Below, piece by piece: positions 39,032-47,875 of a DNA stretch of 64,000 bases. Positions within the stretch are counted from its first letter, which is position 1; every line of letters begins with the position of its first letter. Made by a program: the position numbers and the translations under genes. A model generated the notes under the pieces. That model had not been told where the DNA came from. It ran no database searches and was given only the letters and a program-made list of their open reading frames with translations. Origin of the DNA: Mesorhizobium liriopis (GTDB lineage: Bacteria; Pseudomonadota; Alphaproteobacteria; Rhizobiales; Rhizobiaceae); NCBI RefSeq assembly GCF_024053505.1, contig NZ_JAMXQS010000005.1:310001-374000 (forward strand). Direction: 5' to 3'.

Positions 39032-40689
39032 ATCAGCCGTGCGGAAAGGTCAGCAAGGAGAAAGCCGAGCGCGGGCAGAAGCATTTGCGCCAGCGCATAA
39101 GCGCCGATCACGCGCCGGTTGCCGCCGCTGGCCAGCGCCACGGCCTCGGTCGTGATCGTGGTGATGCGGCCCGCGCCGATCAGCAGCGTGGGGAGATAAA
39201 GGCCGACCGACACGGCGAAGCCGATGGCAAGGCTCGCAAGCACCGCGCGGCTGAGCATCGGCAGCTTGATGCGCCAGAGGACTGTCCAGGCGCTTCCCCC
39301 GAGGCTGGCGGCGACCTGCTCATAGCGGCGGTCATAGGCGCTCCACGCGGGCGCAAGCGCCAGAAAGAGATAGGGCGCGACGAAGACGAGGTGGACGAGG
39401 GTGAGTGAGAGGATGCTGGGCACCAGCCCGCCCCACAGCGCCATCAGTTGCAGGCCGAACAGGAACGCGGCCTGCGGCACGATCAGCGGCAGGTAGAGCA
39501 AAGGGCTGCGCCAGCGGGGGGCCAAGCCGGTGGCGTCTTCGCGGATGAGGCAAAACAGGGCCAGCAGCAGCGCGAAGAGTGCGGAAAGGACGCCGATCAG
39601 TGCGGCATTGCCGAGCGGTTCGGCCAAGCGCGGCAGTAGATTGCTCCAGCCTTGGATGGAAACGGTCAAAGGCAAAAAGTCAGGAAAGGGCCAGAGACCG
39701 GCAACGGACCAGAGCATGAGGGCGAGGATGCCGGCTAGAAGAGCGAAGACGGTGAGGGCTTGAAGCACGAGCGCGAGCCAGCGAACGGCTCGGTCTCCGG
39801 GGAAGCGTTGGCCATTCGCGGCAAGGTTTTCGCGGCCATGACGGCCGATGCGCTCAAAGCCGATCCAGACGAGGATCGCCAGAGCGCTCAATGCCAGTTG
39901 CAGCAGTGCCCCGGCACTGGCGAGAAAGCGCAGGGAAAGGTCCGGATCGGCGCTCCAGCGCACGAGACGCAGGCTCAAAGTGGGCGGCGTGGTGGGGCCG
40001 AGGATCGCGGCGACATCGACCACCGATGAGGAGAACGCCACGACCGCAAACACCGCAAGCCGCATCTGACGGTAGAGCGTCGGCCAGACCGTGAACAGGA
40101 ACCCTGCCATGCGGCCATAGCCGAGCGAGGCGGAGACGAGCATCCGCCGTTCCCCATCCGCCTGCGGCATGGCGGCGAGGGCCACCAGAAGCAGGAACGG
40201 CACTTCCTTGGCGACGAGGCCCGCAATCAGTGCCAGGCCGAGCGGGTCGTTGACGATCAGAAGATCGGGCGGCGTGGCCGAGCCTGTCAGGCCGGGGGAG
40301 AGAGCGCGGAAAAACAGGCCGGAAGGGGCGATCAGGAAAGCCAAGCCGAAGGCGGCCGCGGCATGGGGCAGCGCCAGCAAGGGGCCGAGCAGGCGTTCGA
40401 CAGCGCGAAAGGGTCGGGTGCCGCTCCAGGCGGCGAGGAATGCGGTGGTGAGGGCAACAGAGAGCAAAGCAGCTGCAAGGCCCGTCCAGAGGCTCAAGCC
40501 TGCGGACTTCCACAGGCCGGGCTCGGCGAGCAGCCGCTGGAAGGGTTCGAGCGAAAACACGTTGCCGCCGAGGGCTGGCAGATAACCGAAGGCCGGAAGC
40601 ACGGTGAAGAGGAGGCCGAGACCGATCGGCCCGCCGAGCAGGATCACCAGCAGCGGCGGGCCAAGGCGCGAAAGCGCAGCGGGCGTCAT
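39016..40689 (-). CDS. Fused ABC transporter permease (two permease modules), YnjC-like
   Basis: 557-residue inner-membrane protein with about 12 hydrophobic segments in two halves. Each half carries a binding-protein-dependent permease module with a weak EAA loop; this fusion is typical of the ThiP/FbpB/YnjC group. It is 34 bp downstream of the binding-protein gene and overlaps the ATPase gene. The substrate is unknown. Confidence 0.9.
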   Translation of the reverse strand: MTPAALSRLGPPLLVILLGGPIGLGLLFTVLPAFGYLPALGGNVFSLEPFQRLLAEPGLWKSAGLSLWTGLAAALLSVALTTAFLAAWSGTRPFRAVERLLGPLLALPHAAAAFGLAFLIAPSGLFFRALSPGLTGSATPPDLLIVNDPLGLALIAGLVAKEVPFLLLVALAAMPQADGERRMLVSASLGYGRMAGFLFTVWPTLYRQMRLAVFAVVAFSSSVVDVAAILGPTTPPTLSLRLVRWSADPDLSLRFLASAGALLQLALSALAILVWIGFERIGRHGRENLAANGQRFPGDRAVRWLALVLQALTVFALLAGILALMLWSVAGLWPFPDFLPLTVSIQGWSNLLPRLAEPLGNAALIGVLSALFALLLALFCLIREDATGLAPRWRSPLLYLPLIVPQAAFLFGLQLMALWGGLVPSILSLTLVHLVFVAPYLFLALAPAWSAYDRRYEQVAASLGGSAWTVLWRIKLPMLSRAVLASLAIGFAVSVGLYLPTLLIGAGRITTITTEAVALASGGNRRVIGAYALAQMLLPALGFLLADLSARLIWRRP

Positions 40690-40723
40690 GCCGCTTGGGT
40701 GAAGGCAAGACGACTGTCGGCGT

Positions 40724-41935
40724 TCACTTCGCGCCGTAGCGCTTGGTCCATTCGGTTTCGAGACGCTCCATCCAGCTCGGGTGAGGCTCGTCGAGGGCCG
40801 GGCCGAGATGGTCGGGCTTCAGCGTGGCGGGCCCAAGATCGATCCTCTCGAAGCGGGCACGGTCCGCGCTGTCGAGCTTGGCGAGCGAAAGCACGGTGGG
40901 GTCGCCCCAGACTTTCGGGTCCTGCTTGCGCGCCTGCGCTTCGGGCGACAACAGGAAATCGGCGACCACCAGTGCGCCGGCTTCCGCCTTGGCGTTGAAG
41001 GGAATGCCGACGAAATGCGTGTTGGCGAGGGTGCCCTTCGTGAAGGTGAAGGAGCGGACTGTGCCGGGCAGTTCGCCGCTCGCGATCGCGCTCGACGCTT
41101 CCGACGGGTTGAAGGCGAAGATGACGTCCACCTCGTTGTCGGCGAGCAGTTGCTTCATCGCCGGATAGTTTTGCGGAAACGCCCTGCCCCCTCGCCACAG
41201 CAGCGGATTGAGTTGATCCAGATAGGCAAAGAGCGGCGCGGAAACTGCTGTGAAGCTCGCATCGTCCACCGGCTTGGCGAGTGCCGCCTTATCGGGTGCG
41301 AGTTCGACCAGCACCTGTTTCAGGAAGGACGAGCCGGAAAAGTCCGGCGGCTGCGGATAGGTGAAACGACCCGGATGCTCTTTTGCCCATGCGAGCAGGT
41401 CGGCCGCCGATTTCGGCATGTCCTCCGGCTTGGTTTTCGCACTGTCATGGAAGAAAACGAGCTTCGCCATGCCCCAGGGGCTTTCCTGGCCCTCCACCGG
41501 CACGGTGAAGTCGGACAGGATCGTCGGCTTCTCGTTGGCATCGACAAAGCGTCGGCTGGGCAATTTCTCGGCCCAGTTGTTGCCGAGCAGCAGGCCTTGC
41601 GCCTTCATCGCAGCGAAATTCTCGCCGTTGATCCAGATCAGATCGACCGACCCGCCTTGCGCCTGCCCCGCAGCCTTTTCGGCGACGACCTTGGCGACTG
41701 CATTGGCCGTGTCGTCGAGCTTCACCTGGACGAGCGTGACATCGTAGCGGCTTTTGAGTTCGCCGGCCGCCCATTCGAGATAGGCATTGATGTTTTCCGA
41801 GCCGCCCCAGGCGTTGAAATAGACCGTCTCGCCTTTGGCCTCGGCGAGCACCGCGTTCCAATCGGCGGGGTCGGCCGCATAGGCGGGTATGAGCAGGGCG
41901 AGGGAAAGTCCGAAAGCGGCGAGAAGCCTGCGCAT
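40724..41935 (-). CDS. ABC transporter periplasmic substrate-binding protein, YnjB-like
   Basis: 403-residue exported protein; ATG 41935 gives a clean signal peptide MRRLLAAFGLSLALLIPAYA cut before ADPADWN. The start of the mature protein (WNAVLAEAKGETVYFNAWGGSENINAYLEWA) is a YnjB-like solute-binding motif. It is the first gene of the four-gene leftward operon SBP-permease-ATPase-hrpB. It faces the DUF1045/phnM pair 113 bp away. Ligand unknown; no TPP or other riboswitch is evident upstream. Confidence 0.88.
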   Translation of the reverse strand: MRRLLAAFGLSLALLIPAYAADPADWNAVLAEAKGETVYFNAWGGSENINAYLEWAAGELKSRYDVTLVQVKLDDTANAVAKVVAEKAAGQAQGGSVDLIWINGENFAAMKAQGLLLGNNWAEKLPSRRFVDANEKPTILSDFTVPVEGQESPWGMAKLVFFHDSAKTKPEDMPKSAADLLAWAKEHPGRFTYPQPPDFSGSSFLKQVLVELAPDKAALAKPVDDASFTAVSAPLFAYLDQLNPLLWRGGRAFPQNYPAMKQLLADNEVDVIFAFNPSEASSAIASGELPGTVRSFTFTKGTLANTHFVGIPFNAKAEAGALVVADFLLSPEAQARKQDPKVWGDPTVLSLAKLDSADRARFERIDLGPATLKPDHLGPALDEPHPSWMERLETEWTKRYGAK

Positions 41936-42048
41936 GGTGTCTCCGTGAGAGCGGCCGAGAGCCCGCGCGATTGAGCATCGGGCTCGGTCAGTGGTCAATC
42001 TAGGCTCGGACCGACATCCGACAATTTGTCGTCATGCATCGGGCCTAG

Positions 42049-42774
42049 ATGACTTGCGTTCCCGAGCTTGCTAGGCAGCAACGCCATTTTTCGAGGTGTC
42101 CTATTCGTTTCGCGCTTTATTTTACGCCGCCCGCCGATCATCCGCTCGTGGGCCGCGCTGCCAGCTGGCTCGGCCGCGATGCGTTCGGCGGCGAGACGAG
42201 GGCCATTCCCGAGGCTCGCGCAAACGTCACGGAATCCGCACGGCGCTATGGGTTTCATGCTACGCTGAAAGCGCCTTTCCGCCTGCACGAGGGCGAAAGC
42301 GTCGAAGCGCTGGAAGCGGCGCTCGACCGCTTCGCGCGTGAGACCGCGCCGGTCACGATCCCCGTTCTGGCGCTCAAGCAACTCGGCCGTTTCTTCGCGC
42401 TTGTGCCGGACGAGCAACCCGCTGAGCTGACCGCGTTCGCCGCCCGCGTCGTGGAAGCATTCGAACCTTTCCGTGCGCCGCTCTCGGCGGCCGAGATCGC
42501 CAAGCGTAGCCCTGAAACGCTGCCCAGGCCCGAGCGCGACAACCTCCTGCGCTGGGGCTACCCCTATGTGATGGACGCGTTTCAATTCCACATGACTTTG
42601 ACCGACAAGATCGCGCCCGAAGAAAGCGACGCGATGCGCGCAGAGTTGGAGCGGGAATTCGCGTCCTTCATCGGCAAGCCGCTGGCGGTGGATCATCTGG
42701 CGCTGTTCGTCGAGCCCGAGCCCGGCGCACCTTTCACCGTACAAAAACTTCTCAGACTCGAAGGGCGCGCGTGA
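42049..42774 (+). CDS. DUF1045 protein, 2H-phosphoesterase-like, phosphonate-associated
   Basis: 241-residue cytoplasmic protein of the family associated with phn operons (DUF1045). Two H-x-T motifs, FHATLKAPFRL and FHMTLTDKI, give it the layout of 2H phosphodiesterases. ATG 42049 is the first start, but homology begins about 18 residues later at RFALYFTPP, where only ATT is available, so the true start is open. The stop overlaps the phnM start (ATGA). It likely acts on a cyclic ribose phosphate intermediate of phosphonate use, by inference. Confidence 0.85.
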   Translation: MTCVPELARQQRHFSRCPIRFALYFTPPADHPLVGRAASWLGRDAFGGETRAIPEARANVTESARRYGFHATLKAPFRLHEGESVEALEAALDRFARETAPVTIPVLALKQLGRFFALVPDEQPAELTAFAARVVEAFEPFRAPLSAAEIAKRSPETLPRPERDNLLRWGYPYVMDAFQFHMTLTDKIAPEESDAMRAELEREFASFIGKPLAVDHLALFVEPEPGAPFTVQKLLRLEGRA

Positions 42775-43904
42775 TGGAAGCCGTTCGCAATGCGCACCTT
42801 GTTCTCCCCGATCAGGTGGTGTCGGGCTCGCTCGCTTTCAGCGATGGCGTGATCGCAAGCGTGGACGGTGGCGCCTCCACGGTGGGCGAGGATTTCGAGG
42901 GCGATTTCCTCCTGCCTGGCCTGATCGAACTGCACACCGACCATCTCGAAACGCACTACAACCCGCGCGCCAATCTGCGCTGGAATGCGGATGCGGCCGT
43001 GATGGCACATGACGCGCAGATGGCGGGATCGGGCGTGACGACCGTGTTCGACGCCTTGCGCGTCGGGATGGACTACGACGCGCATCTCGGGCGCGACGAT
43101 ATGGAAGTTCTGGCGCAAGCGGTCGAGGCGGGTGCCCGCGCAGGGCGCTTGCGCGCCGACCACTTCATTCATCTGCGCTGCGAGGTTTCGGCCGACGACT
43201 GCCTCGAAGGCTTCGACGCGCTCGCGCACCATCCGCTGATCCGCATGGCCTCGCTGATGGACCACGCGCCGGGACAGCGGCAGTTCGCCAAGATCGAAAG
43301 CTACCGCGCCTATTATGTCGAAAAGCTGCGCATGAGCGAAGAGGTGTTCCGCCTTTATTGCGAGCGGCGTGTCGCGGAATCCGAACGCAATTCGGCGAAG
43401 AACCGCGTGGCCATTGCGGAGCGCGCCGTGGCCAAGGGGATCGTGCTCGCCAGCCATGACGATGCGACGGCCGCCCATGTGCGGGAAGCCGAGGGCCAAG
43501 GCGTGCGGGTGGCTGAGTTCCCGACCACGCGCGAGGCGGCACACCTGTCGCGCGAGGCAGGCATGGCGGTTTTGATGGGAGCACCCAACCTCGTGCGCGG
43601 CTCGTCGCATTCCGGCAATGTCTCCGCGCGCGAACTCGCGGGCGTGAATGAGCTCGACATCCTGTCCTCTGACTACGTGCCTTACTCGATCCTGCAATCG
43701 GTGTTTCTGCTGCCGGAAGTGGTCGTGGGAGTGAGCCTGGCGGAAAGCGTGAGGATGGCGACAAGCAATCCGGCGCGCGCCGTGGGCTTGGAAGATCGAG
43801 GCGCGCTGGCTGGCGGCTTGCGGGCGGATTTCGTTCGCGTTGGCGTGCAGGGCGGATTGCCGGTGGTGCGTGGCGTCTGGCGCGAGGGGCGGCGCGTGGC
43901 GTGA
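42771..43904 (+). CDS. phnM: Alpha-D-ribose 1-methylphosphonate 5-triphosphate diphosphatase PhnM
   Basis: 377-residue amidohydrolase-superfamily enzyme of the C-P lyase pathway that removes pyrophosphate from the ribose-phosphonate triphosphate. The metal site is in LPGLIELHTDHLETHYNPR; SHDDATAAHVREA and SSDYVPYSILQSVFLL are further family motifs. It is coupled to the DUF1045 gene by a 4-bp overlap. None of phnG-L, phnN or a phosphonate transporter is within the window, which is unusual for phnM. Confidence 0.93.
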   Translation: MMEAVRNAHLVLPDQVVSGSLAFSDGVIASVDGGASTVGEDFEGDFLLPGLIELHTDHLETHYNPRANLRWNADAAVMAHDAQMAGSGVTTVFDALRVGMDYDAHLGRDDMEVLAQAVEAGARAGRLRADHFIHLRCEVSADDCLEGFDALAHHPLIRMASLMDHAPGQRQFAKIESYRAYYVEKLRMSEEVFRLYCERRVAESERNSAKNRVAIAERAVAKGIVLASHDDATAAHVREAEGQGVRVAEFPTTREAAHLSREAGMAVLMGAPNLVRGSSHSGNVSARELAGVNELDILSSDYVPYSILQSVFLLPEVVVGVSLAESVRMATSNPARAVGLEDRGALAGGLRADFVRVGVQGGLPVVRGVWREGRRVA

Positions 43905-43912
43905 GGGCGACC

Positions 43913-45001
43913 TCACCCGATCCGCAAAATGTGGTTGTCCCACGCGTAATCCGGCAGGTCCGCCTCCCCTCCATCCGGCTTCAGCACCGCGCCCATGCCG
44001 GTCGTCGCCAGAAATCCATCCCGGTCAGGCGCCAGGCCGCAGACTTCGGTGACAGTGCGCTGGGCTTTGAGCCTGCCTGTCGCAGCATCGATCTCCAGCC
44101 AGGAATTGCCCTGCGGTGAGGAAACGGCGACCGTGCCGGTCTTTCTGTTCACGGCGACCGATCCGACATAGTTGCGTAAATTCAGAAGCGCGTCTTCGGG
44201 CAGGTCGATCAGATCGAGGTCCTTGCCGCGCACCGCACGGCCGACAAGGGCGGGGCGTTCGCTCAGGGGCCCGCGATGCTGGCAACCGAACCAGAGCGTG
44301 CCGTCGGCATCGAGATCCATGTGGCGGATCGAGAGCTGATGCAGATCGGGCTTCAGGATGTGCTTTTCGAGGATCTGTCCCCGCGCCGTGTCGATGAAGA
44401 CGAGCGATGGCTGCATGGTGGAAAGGTTGAGTTCCTCGCGCCCATAATCGGGATGGGTCTCGATGCCGCCATTGGCGACCGCGAGCGTCATGCCATCGGG
44501 CATCAACAGGCACTCGTGGGGGCCGATGCCGCCGGTCGGAAATTCGCCGACGCGTTTGAAACCGGCCTGAACGTCATAGACTCCGATCATCCCCTGCGCG
44601 GCGTCGAAGTCGTTCTCGGTCGCCCAAAGGATGCGGCCGTCCGGCGAAAACGCACCGTGGCCGAAGAAGTGGCGGTCGGGCCGGCTCGCGATCAGAAGCG
44701 GTTCGGTCTTCGCCTCATGGCTGAACACCAGCGCGAAGGCTCCGGGCTGGCGGGCGAACACGACCGAGCGGCGCGAGACGCGGTCGAAAACGATGTCGTG
44801 GCCGCGATCGGGCAGATCGACCAGATGGATCGGCAGGCCGTTCTCGCCCATGATGGCCACACCGTGCCCGCCACTCTTGCGCTGGAAGGCAGCGGCAAAA
44901 AGCGCGTCGGCGTCCTCCACGCCCGCGCGGGCATGGGTGCCGAGGCTGGCGAGATAAAGCGCCCCGGCGCCTTTCAGAAAGTCACGCCGGCCGAGAAGCA
45001 T
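43913..45001 (-). CDS. Tat-exported DUF1513 protein (predicted beta-propeller)
   Basis: 362-residue periplasmic protein of unknown activity. ATG 45001 gives a twin-arginine signal, MLLGRRDFLKGAGALYLASLG, so it is probably exported folded, perhaps with a cofactor. Repeated strands such as HGAFSPDGRILWATENDF and VYDVQAGFKRVGEFPTGGIGPHE suggest a WD/YVTN-like propeller; the family is DUF1513. It is the last gene of the iron-controlled leftward operon, four bases after the imelysin-2 stop. Its role in iron use is inferred from context. Confidence 0.88.
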   Translation of the reverse strand: MLLGRRDFLKGAGALYLASLGTHARAGVEDADALFAAAFQRKSGGHGVAIMGENGLPIHLVDLPDRGHDIVFDRVSRRSVVFARQPGAFALVFSHEAKTEPLLIASRPDRHFFGHGAFSPDGRILWATENDFDAAQGMIGVYDVQAGFKRVGEFPTGGIGPHECLLMPDGMTLAVANGGIETHPDYGREELNLSTMQPSLVFIDTARGQILEKHILKPDLHQLSIRHMDLDADGTLWFGCQHRGPLSERPALVGRAVRGKDLDLIDLPEDALLNLRNYVGSVAVNRKTGTVAVSSPQGNSWLEIDAATGRLKAQRTVTEVCGLAPDRDGFLATTGMGAVLKPDGGEADLPDYAWDNHILRIG

Positions 45002-45005
45002 GCGG

Positions 45006-46142
45006 TCAATCCCCGTCGAGGGAGGAAAAGCCGGCGGACAGGCCGAGCACACCGGAAAGCCTGACACCCAGGATTTCTGACAGGCTGGAGGTGACGAGCG
45101 AGAGGTAGGAGAGCCGCGAGCGCAGACGCGGCTCGGCGAGCGTGTCGCCCACCGGACGGTCGAGGTCGGCCGCGGCCTTGTTGGCGTTGGCAAATTCGAA
45201 GCGCACGGAATCGCCCACCCAGCGCTGGTCGCGCGGGAGGGCCGCGAGCAGGCCCGAGGCTTCCCACAGGCTCGAGAATGCCGCGAGGTTCGAGCCGATT
45301 ACGGCGAGCGTCATGCCGGAACGCCAGAACAGCGCCTGCTTGGGCTTGTCGGATTCAGGATTGTCGCCCAGAAAACCCTTGATGCGCACGTCGCGGGTGC
45401 GCTCGAGACCCTCGATGAAGACGCCGAGCAGTTCGCCCAGGGCTTCCGAGCCCGTGCGATAAAGCGGGTTCGGGGGTGAGGGGTTGGTGAACTGTGCGGT
45501 GAAGCCCTTGGGGTCGGTCCATGCGGCATCCACCGCGCGGGCCATGCCTGCCACGTTTTCGGCTGCCGCACGACCGAAGCGGCAGCGAAACGCACCATCG
45601 GTGCCGGCCAGCTCGTCCGAGCCATCGCCCCAAACCAGATATTCGAGCGCGCCCAAGCCCTGCATCGCCACGCTTTTCTGCGCAAGCGTTTCCGCGGTCG
45701 CAACCGACTCGTCCTTCTGGGCGAGCGCCTGCTGGATCTGGCGCAGGCCCGTGCCCTTGCGGTCGGGAAAGAACAGGATGCGATCGAGGCGGTTGCTTTC
45801 GGTGATCGGCCCGAAGCGGATGATCTCGGCCTGGCCCCAGGCACGCACGGTCTTGCGGAAGGTGTCGCGCGCAGCCTCCAAAGCTTCGCTCGACGGCTTC
45901 TCGCAAAGGTTGCGCATGGAATCGGCCATGCCTTGAGCGCGATCGCGGAAGGCACGATAGGCAGGGCGCACGAAGCCATCCACGGCGCCTTGCAGGAAGG
46001 GCGTGGCATCCTGAAAGGCGGGAGGCGGCGGGGCTGCGGCAATGGGCGCGGCCGGCGCTTCATTGTCCTGCGCGCTCACGCTGCCACCATTCAGGGGAAG
46101 GGCTAGCGCGGCCATCAAGAGCATTGCGAGAAGCTTTGCCAT
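45006..46142 (-). CDS. Imelysin-family periplasmic protein 2 (peptidase M75 type, motif degenerate)
   Basis: 378-residue exported protein with signal peptide MAKLLAMLLMAALALPLNGG. The imelysin domain spans most of it (DGFVRPAYRAFRDRAQGMADSMRNLCEKP, LDRILFFPDRKGTGLRQIQ). The metal-site motif G-x-H-x-x-E of imelysin/EfeO proteins reads GLGALE here, with the histidine replaced by glycine. Its ATG overlaps the stop of the di-heme gene. It probably binds iron or a partner in the periplasm rather than acting as a protease. Confidence 0.9.
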   Translation of the reverse strand: MAKLLAMLLMAALALPLNGGSVSAQDNEAPAAPIAAAPPPPAFQDATPFLQGAVDGFVRPAYRAFRDRAQGMADSMRNLCEKPSSEALEAARDTFRKTVRAWGQAEIIRFGPITESNRLDRILFFPDRKGTGLRQIQQALAQKDESVATAETLAQKSVAMQGLGALEYLVWGDGSDELAGTDGAFRCRFGRAAAENVAGMARAVDAAWTDPKGFTAQFTNPSPPNPLYRTGSEALGELLGVFIEGLERTRDVRIKGFLGDNPESDKPKQALFWRSGMTLAVIGSNLAAFSSLWEASGLLAALPRDQRWVGDSVRFEFANANKAAADLDRPVGDTLAEPRLRSRLSYLSLVTSSLSEILGVRLSGVLGLSAGFSSLDGD

Positions 46143-47710
46143 CAGAGCGATTCCAGGAAGCGGATCAACGCATCGCGCTCCGGCTTTGGCAACGCGGCAA
46201 AGCGGTCTCGCGCAGGTTTCGCTTCCCCGCCATGCCAAAGGATTGCTTCGGACAGATTTCTGGCTCGGCCATCATGGAGAAAGAATGTATGCCCGTTTAC
46301 GGTCTTGGTAAGGCCGATACCCCAAAGCGGCGCGGTGCGCCACTCCGTGGGCCCTGCATCGCCCACCGTCTGGCCGTCCGCAAGCCCCTCGCCCATGTCG
46401 TGAAGCAGGAAATCGGAATAGGGCCAGATCAGCTGAAAGCCGAGGGCCGGGTAGGGCGCATCCTTGCGCGTCACATATTTGGGCATGTGGCACGAGGCGC
46501 AGCCCGCACCGTAAAAGGCCTGCTTCCCCTTGAGCACGTCCGCATCGCCCGCATCGCGGCGGGCGGGAACGGCGAGGTTCTGCGAATAGAACGTCACGAG
46601 GTCGAGCACGGGCGAAGGGGCTTCGGTGTCTCCGAGCCGCTTCTGCACGCCGTTGGGCAGGCTGAGGCAGTCCGGCTCGTTCTGGGTGCAGTCGCCCGTA
46701 TGAAGCGGCACATCGGGGGTCGAAAGGCCCATGTCGATGGCAAAGGCCTCGGCCGATTGCTGGCGGATAGTGGGCACCGACGCCTTCCAGCCGAAGCGGC
46801 CGAGCGCGGGTTTGCCGGTCCTGGGTTCGCGCACCATTGAGACACGGCCGGAGATACCATCGCCATCGCGGTCGTCCGGGTCGGCATGGGCCAGGATGTC
46901 AGCCGGGTGGATCTGCTCCACCAGCCCCAGCCCGATCATCGGCGGCGCGACGCGCGGAGACAGTGTCGTCAGCGGATGGAGCGGGCCATAACTCAGCGTC
47001 TTCGCCTGGTAGCTCGGTTTGCGCAGCGAAACGGTTTCGCCGCCTGCGAGCGTGACCGGAATTTCCTCGTAGGAAATGTCGATCCGCCCCTCGCCTTTCA
47101 GGCCGGGCACCGCGAGTTCCTGGAGCTGCGCGCCATAGACCGGATCGGGAATCACCAGCTGGCGCTTGTCCGCAAGCTTGGTCTTTTCGTCATCCGTCGT
47201 CGGTGCATGCGCCAAGCGGAACAGCATGGAGGTGGAATCCGCTCCGCCTTCGGGCGGATGACCGCGGCCGTCCTTGATGTGGCAGTTCTGGCAGGCGCGC
47301 GCGTTGAAGAGCGGTCCGAGACCGTCCGAGGCCTGCGTCGAGGAAGGGGCGGAAACCCAGACTTTCCGAAACAGCGCATTGCCGAGTTTGAACGTGCCTT
47401 CCTGCTCGAATGTGATGTTCGCCGAAGACTGCGAGAAGATGTTGCTGTTGACGCGTTTCCTGGTGGTCGCGGCCCCGCCGGGCATGTTCTCGAAATCTTC
47501 TGGCTTGGAGAAGTCGAGCGTCGGCGTGGTGACGCGGACCACGCGGCTCAGCGTTTGTTGATCAAGGTCGTTGCGCGTGGCGGGCAGGGCCGGTGCTTCG
47601 GCTTGCGCATGGGGTGCGGGCGCGAAACCCACGGCCAAGCCAAGGCCGACTGCTCCCATCACAGGAAGCAGTGCCAGAAGCGTATGCCGCTTGAAAAATG
47701 GTCGGTTCAT
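46142..47710 (-). CDS. Di-heme oxidoreductase (DHOR/DUF1111 family)
   Basis: 522-residue periplasmic c-type cytochrome with a signal peptide (residues about 1-37). Two heme-binding C-x2-C-H sites are visible: ACQNCHIKDGRG and GCASCHMPKYV. The stretch between has the DHOR features ISYEEIPVTLAGGETVSLRKPSY and ADPDDRDGDGISGRVS. Family members are called thiol oxidoreductases or di-heme peroxidases, without firm biochemistry. It sits between two imelysin genes, 165 bp after the first and overlapping the second, so electron transfer to ferric iron is an attractive guess. Confidence 0.93.
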   Translation of the reverse strand: MNRPFFKRHTLLALLPVMGAVGLGLAVGFAPAPHAQAEAPALPATRNDLDQQTLSRVVRVTTPTLDFSKPEDFENMPGGAATTRKRVNSNIFSQSSANITFEQEGTFKLGNALFRKVWVSAPSSTQASDGLGPLFNARACQNCHIKDGRGHPPEGGADSTSMLFRLAHAPTTDDEKTKLADKRQLVIPDPVYGAQLQELAVPGLKGEGRIDISYEEIPVTLAGGETVSLRKPSYQAKTLSYGPLHPLTTLSPRVAPPMIGLGLVEQIHPADILAHADPDDRDGDGISGRVSMVREPRTGKPALGRFGWKASVPTIRQQSAEAFAIDMGLSTPDVPLHTGDCTQNEPDCLSLPNGVQKRLGDTEAPSPVLDLVTFYSQNLAVPARRDAGDADVLKGKQAFYGAGCASCHMPKYVTRKDAPYPALGFQLIWPYSDFLLHDMGEGLADGQTVGDAGPTEWRTAPLWGIGLTKTVNGHTFFLHDGRARNLSEAILWHGGEAKPARDRFAALPKPERDALIRFLESL

Positions 47711-47841
47711 GGATCGCTCGGCCCAGAGGGTCCGGCGCGATAACGGCGCAGTCGGAACCGCTCTGCGCTTTGTCTTCGAACGCCGTTCGCGTCAAGTCGC
47801 GCACAGGCGGCAGGCGTTCGAAGCGGCATCACATTTTGTCG

Positions 47842-47864
47842 GGAGCGCCGTGTTCGTGCGCTCC
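47842..47864. other. Hairpin between imelysin-1 and the di-heme gene
   Basis: GGAGCGC (47842-47848) and GCGCTCC (47858-47864) pair as a 7-bp stem with a 9-base loop. No T-run follows on the minus strand. It may protect or attenuate the operon mRNA after the first gene. Confidence 0.4.
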
Positions 47865-47875
47865 GGCCCTTCGCA

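Noticed and set aside
41936-42048. TPP riboswitch upstream of the YnjB-like gene
   Set aside because: The conserved CTGAGA and ACCTGATC blocks of a THI box are not present.
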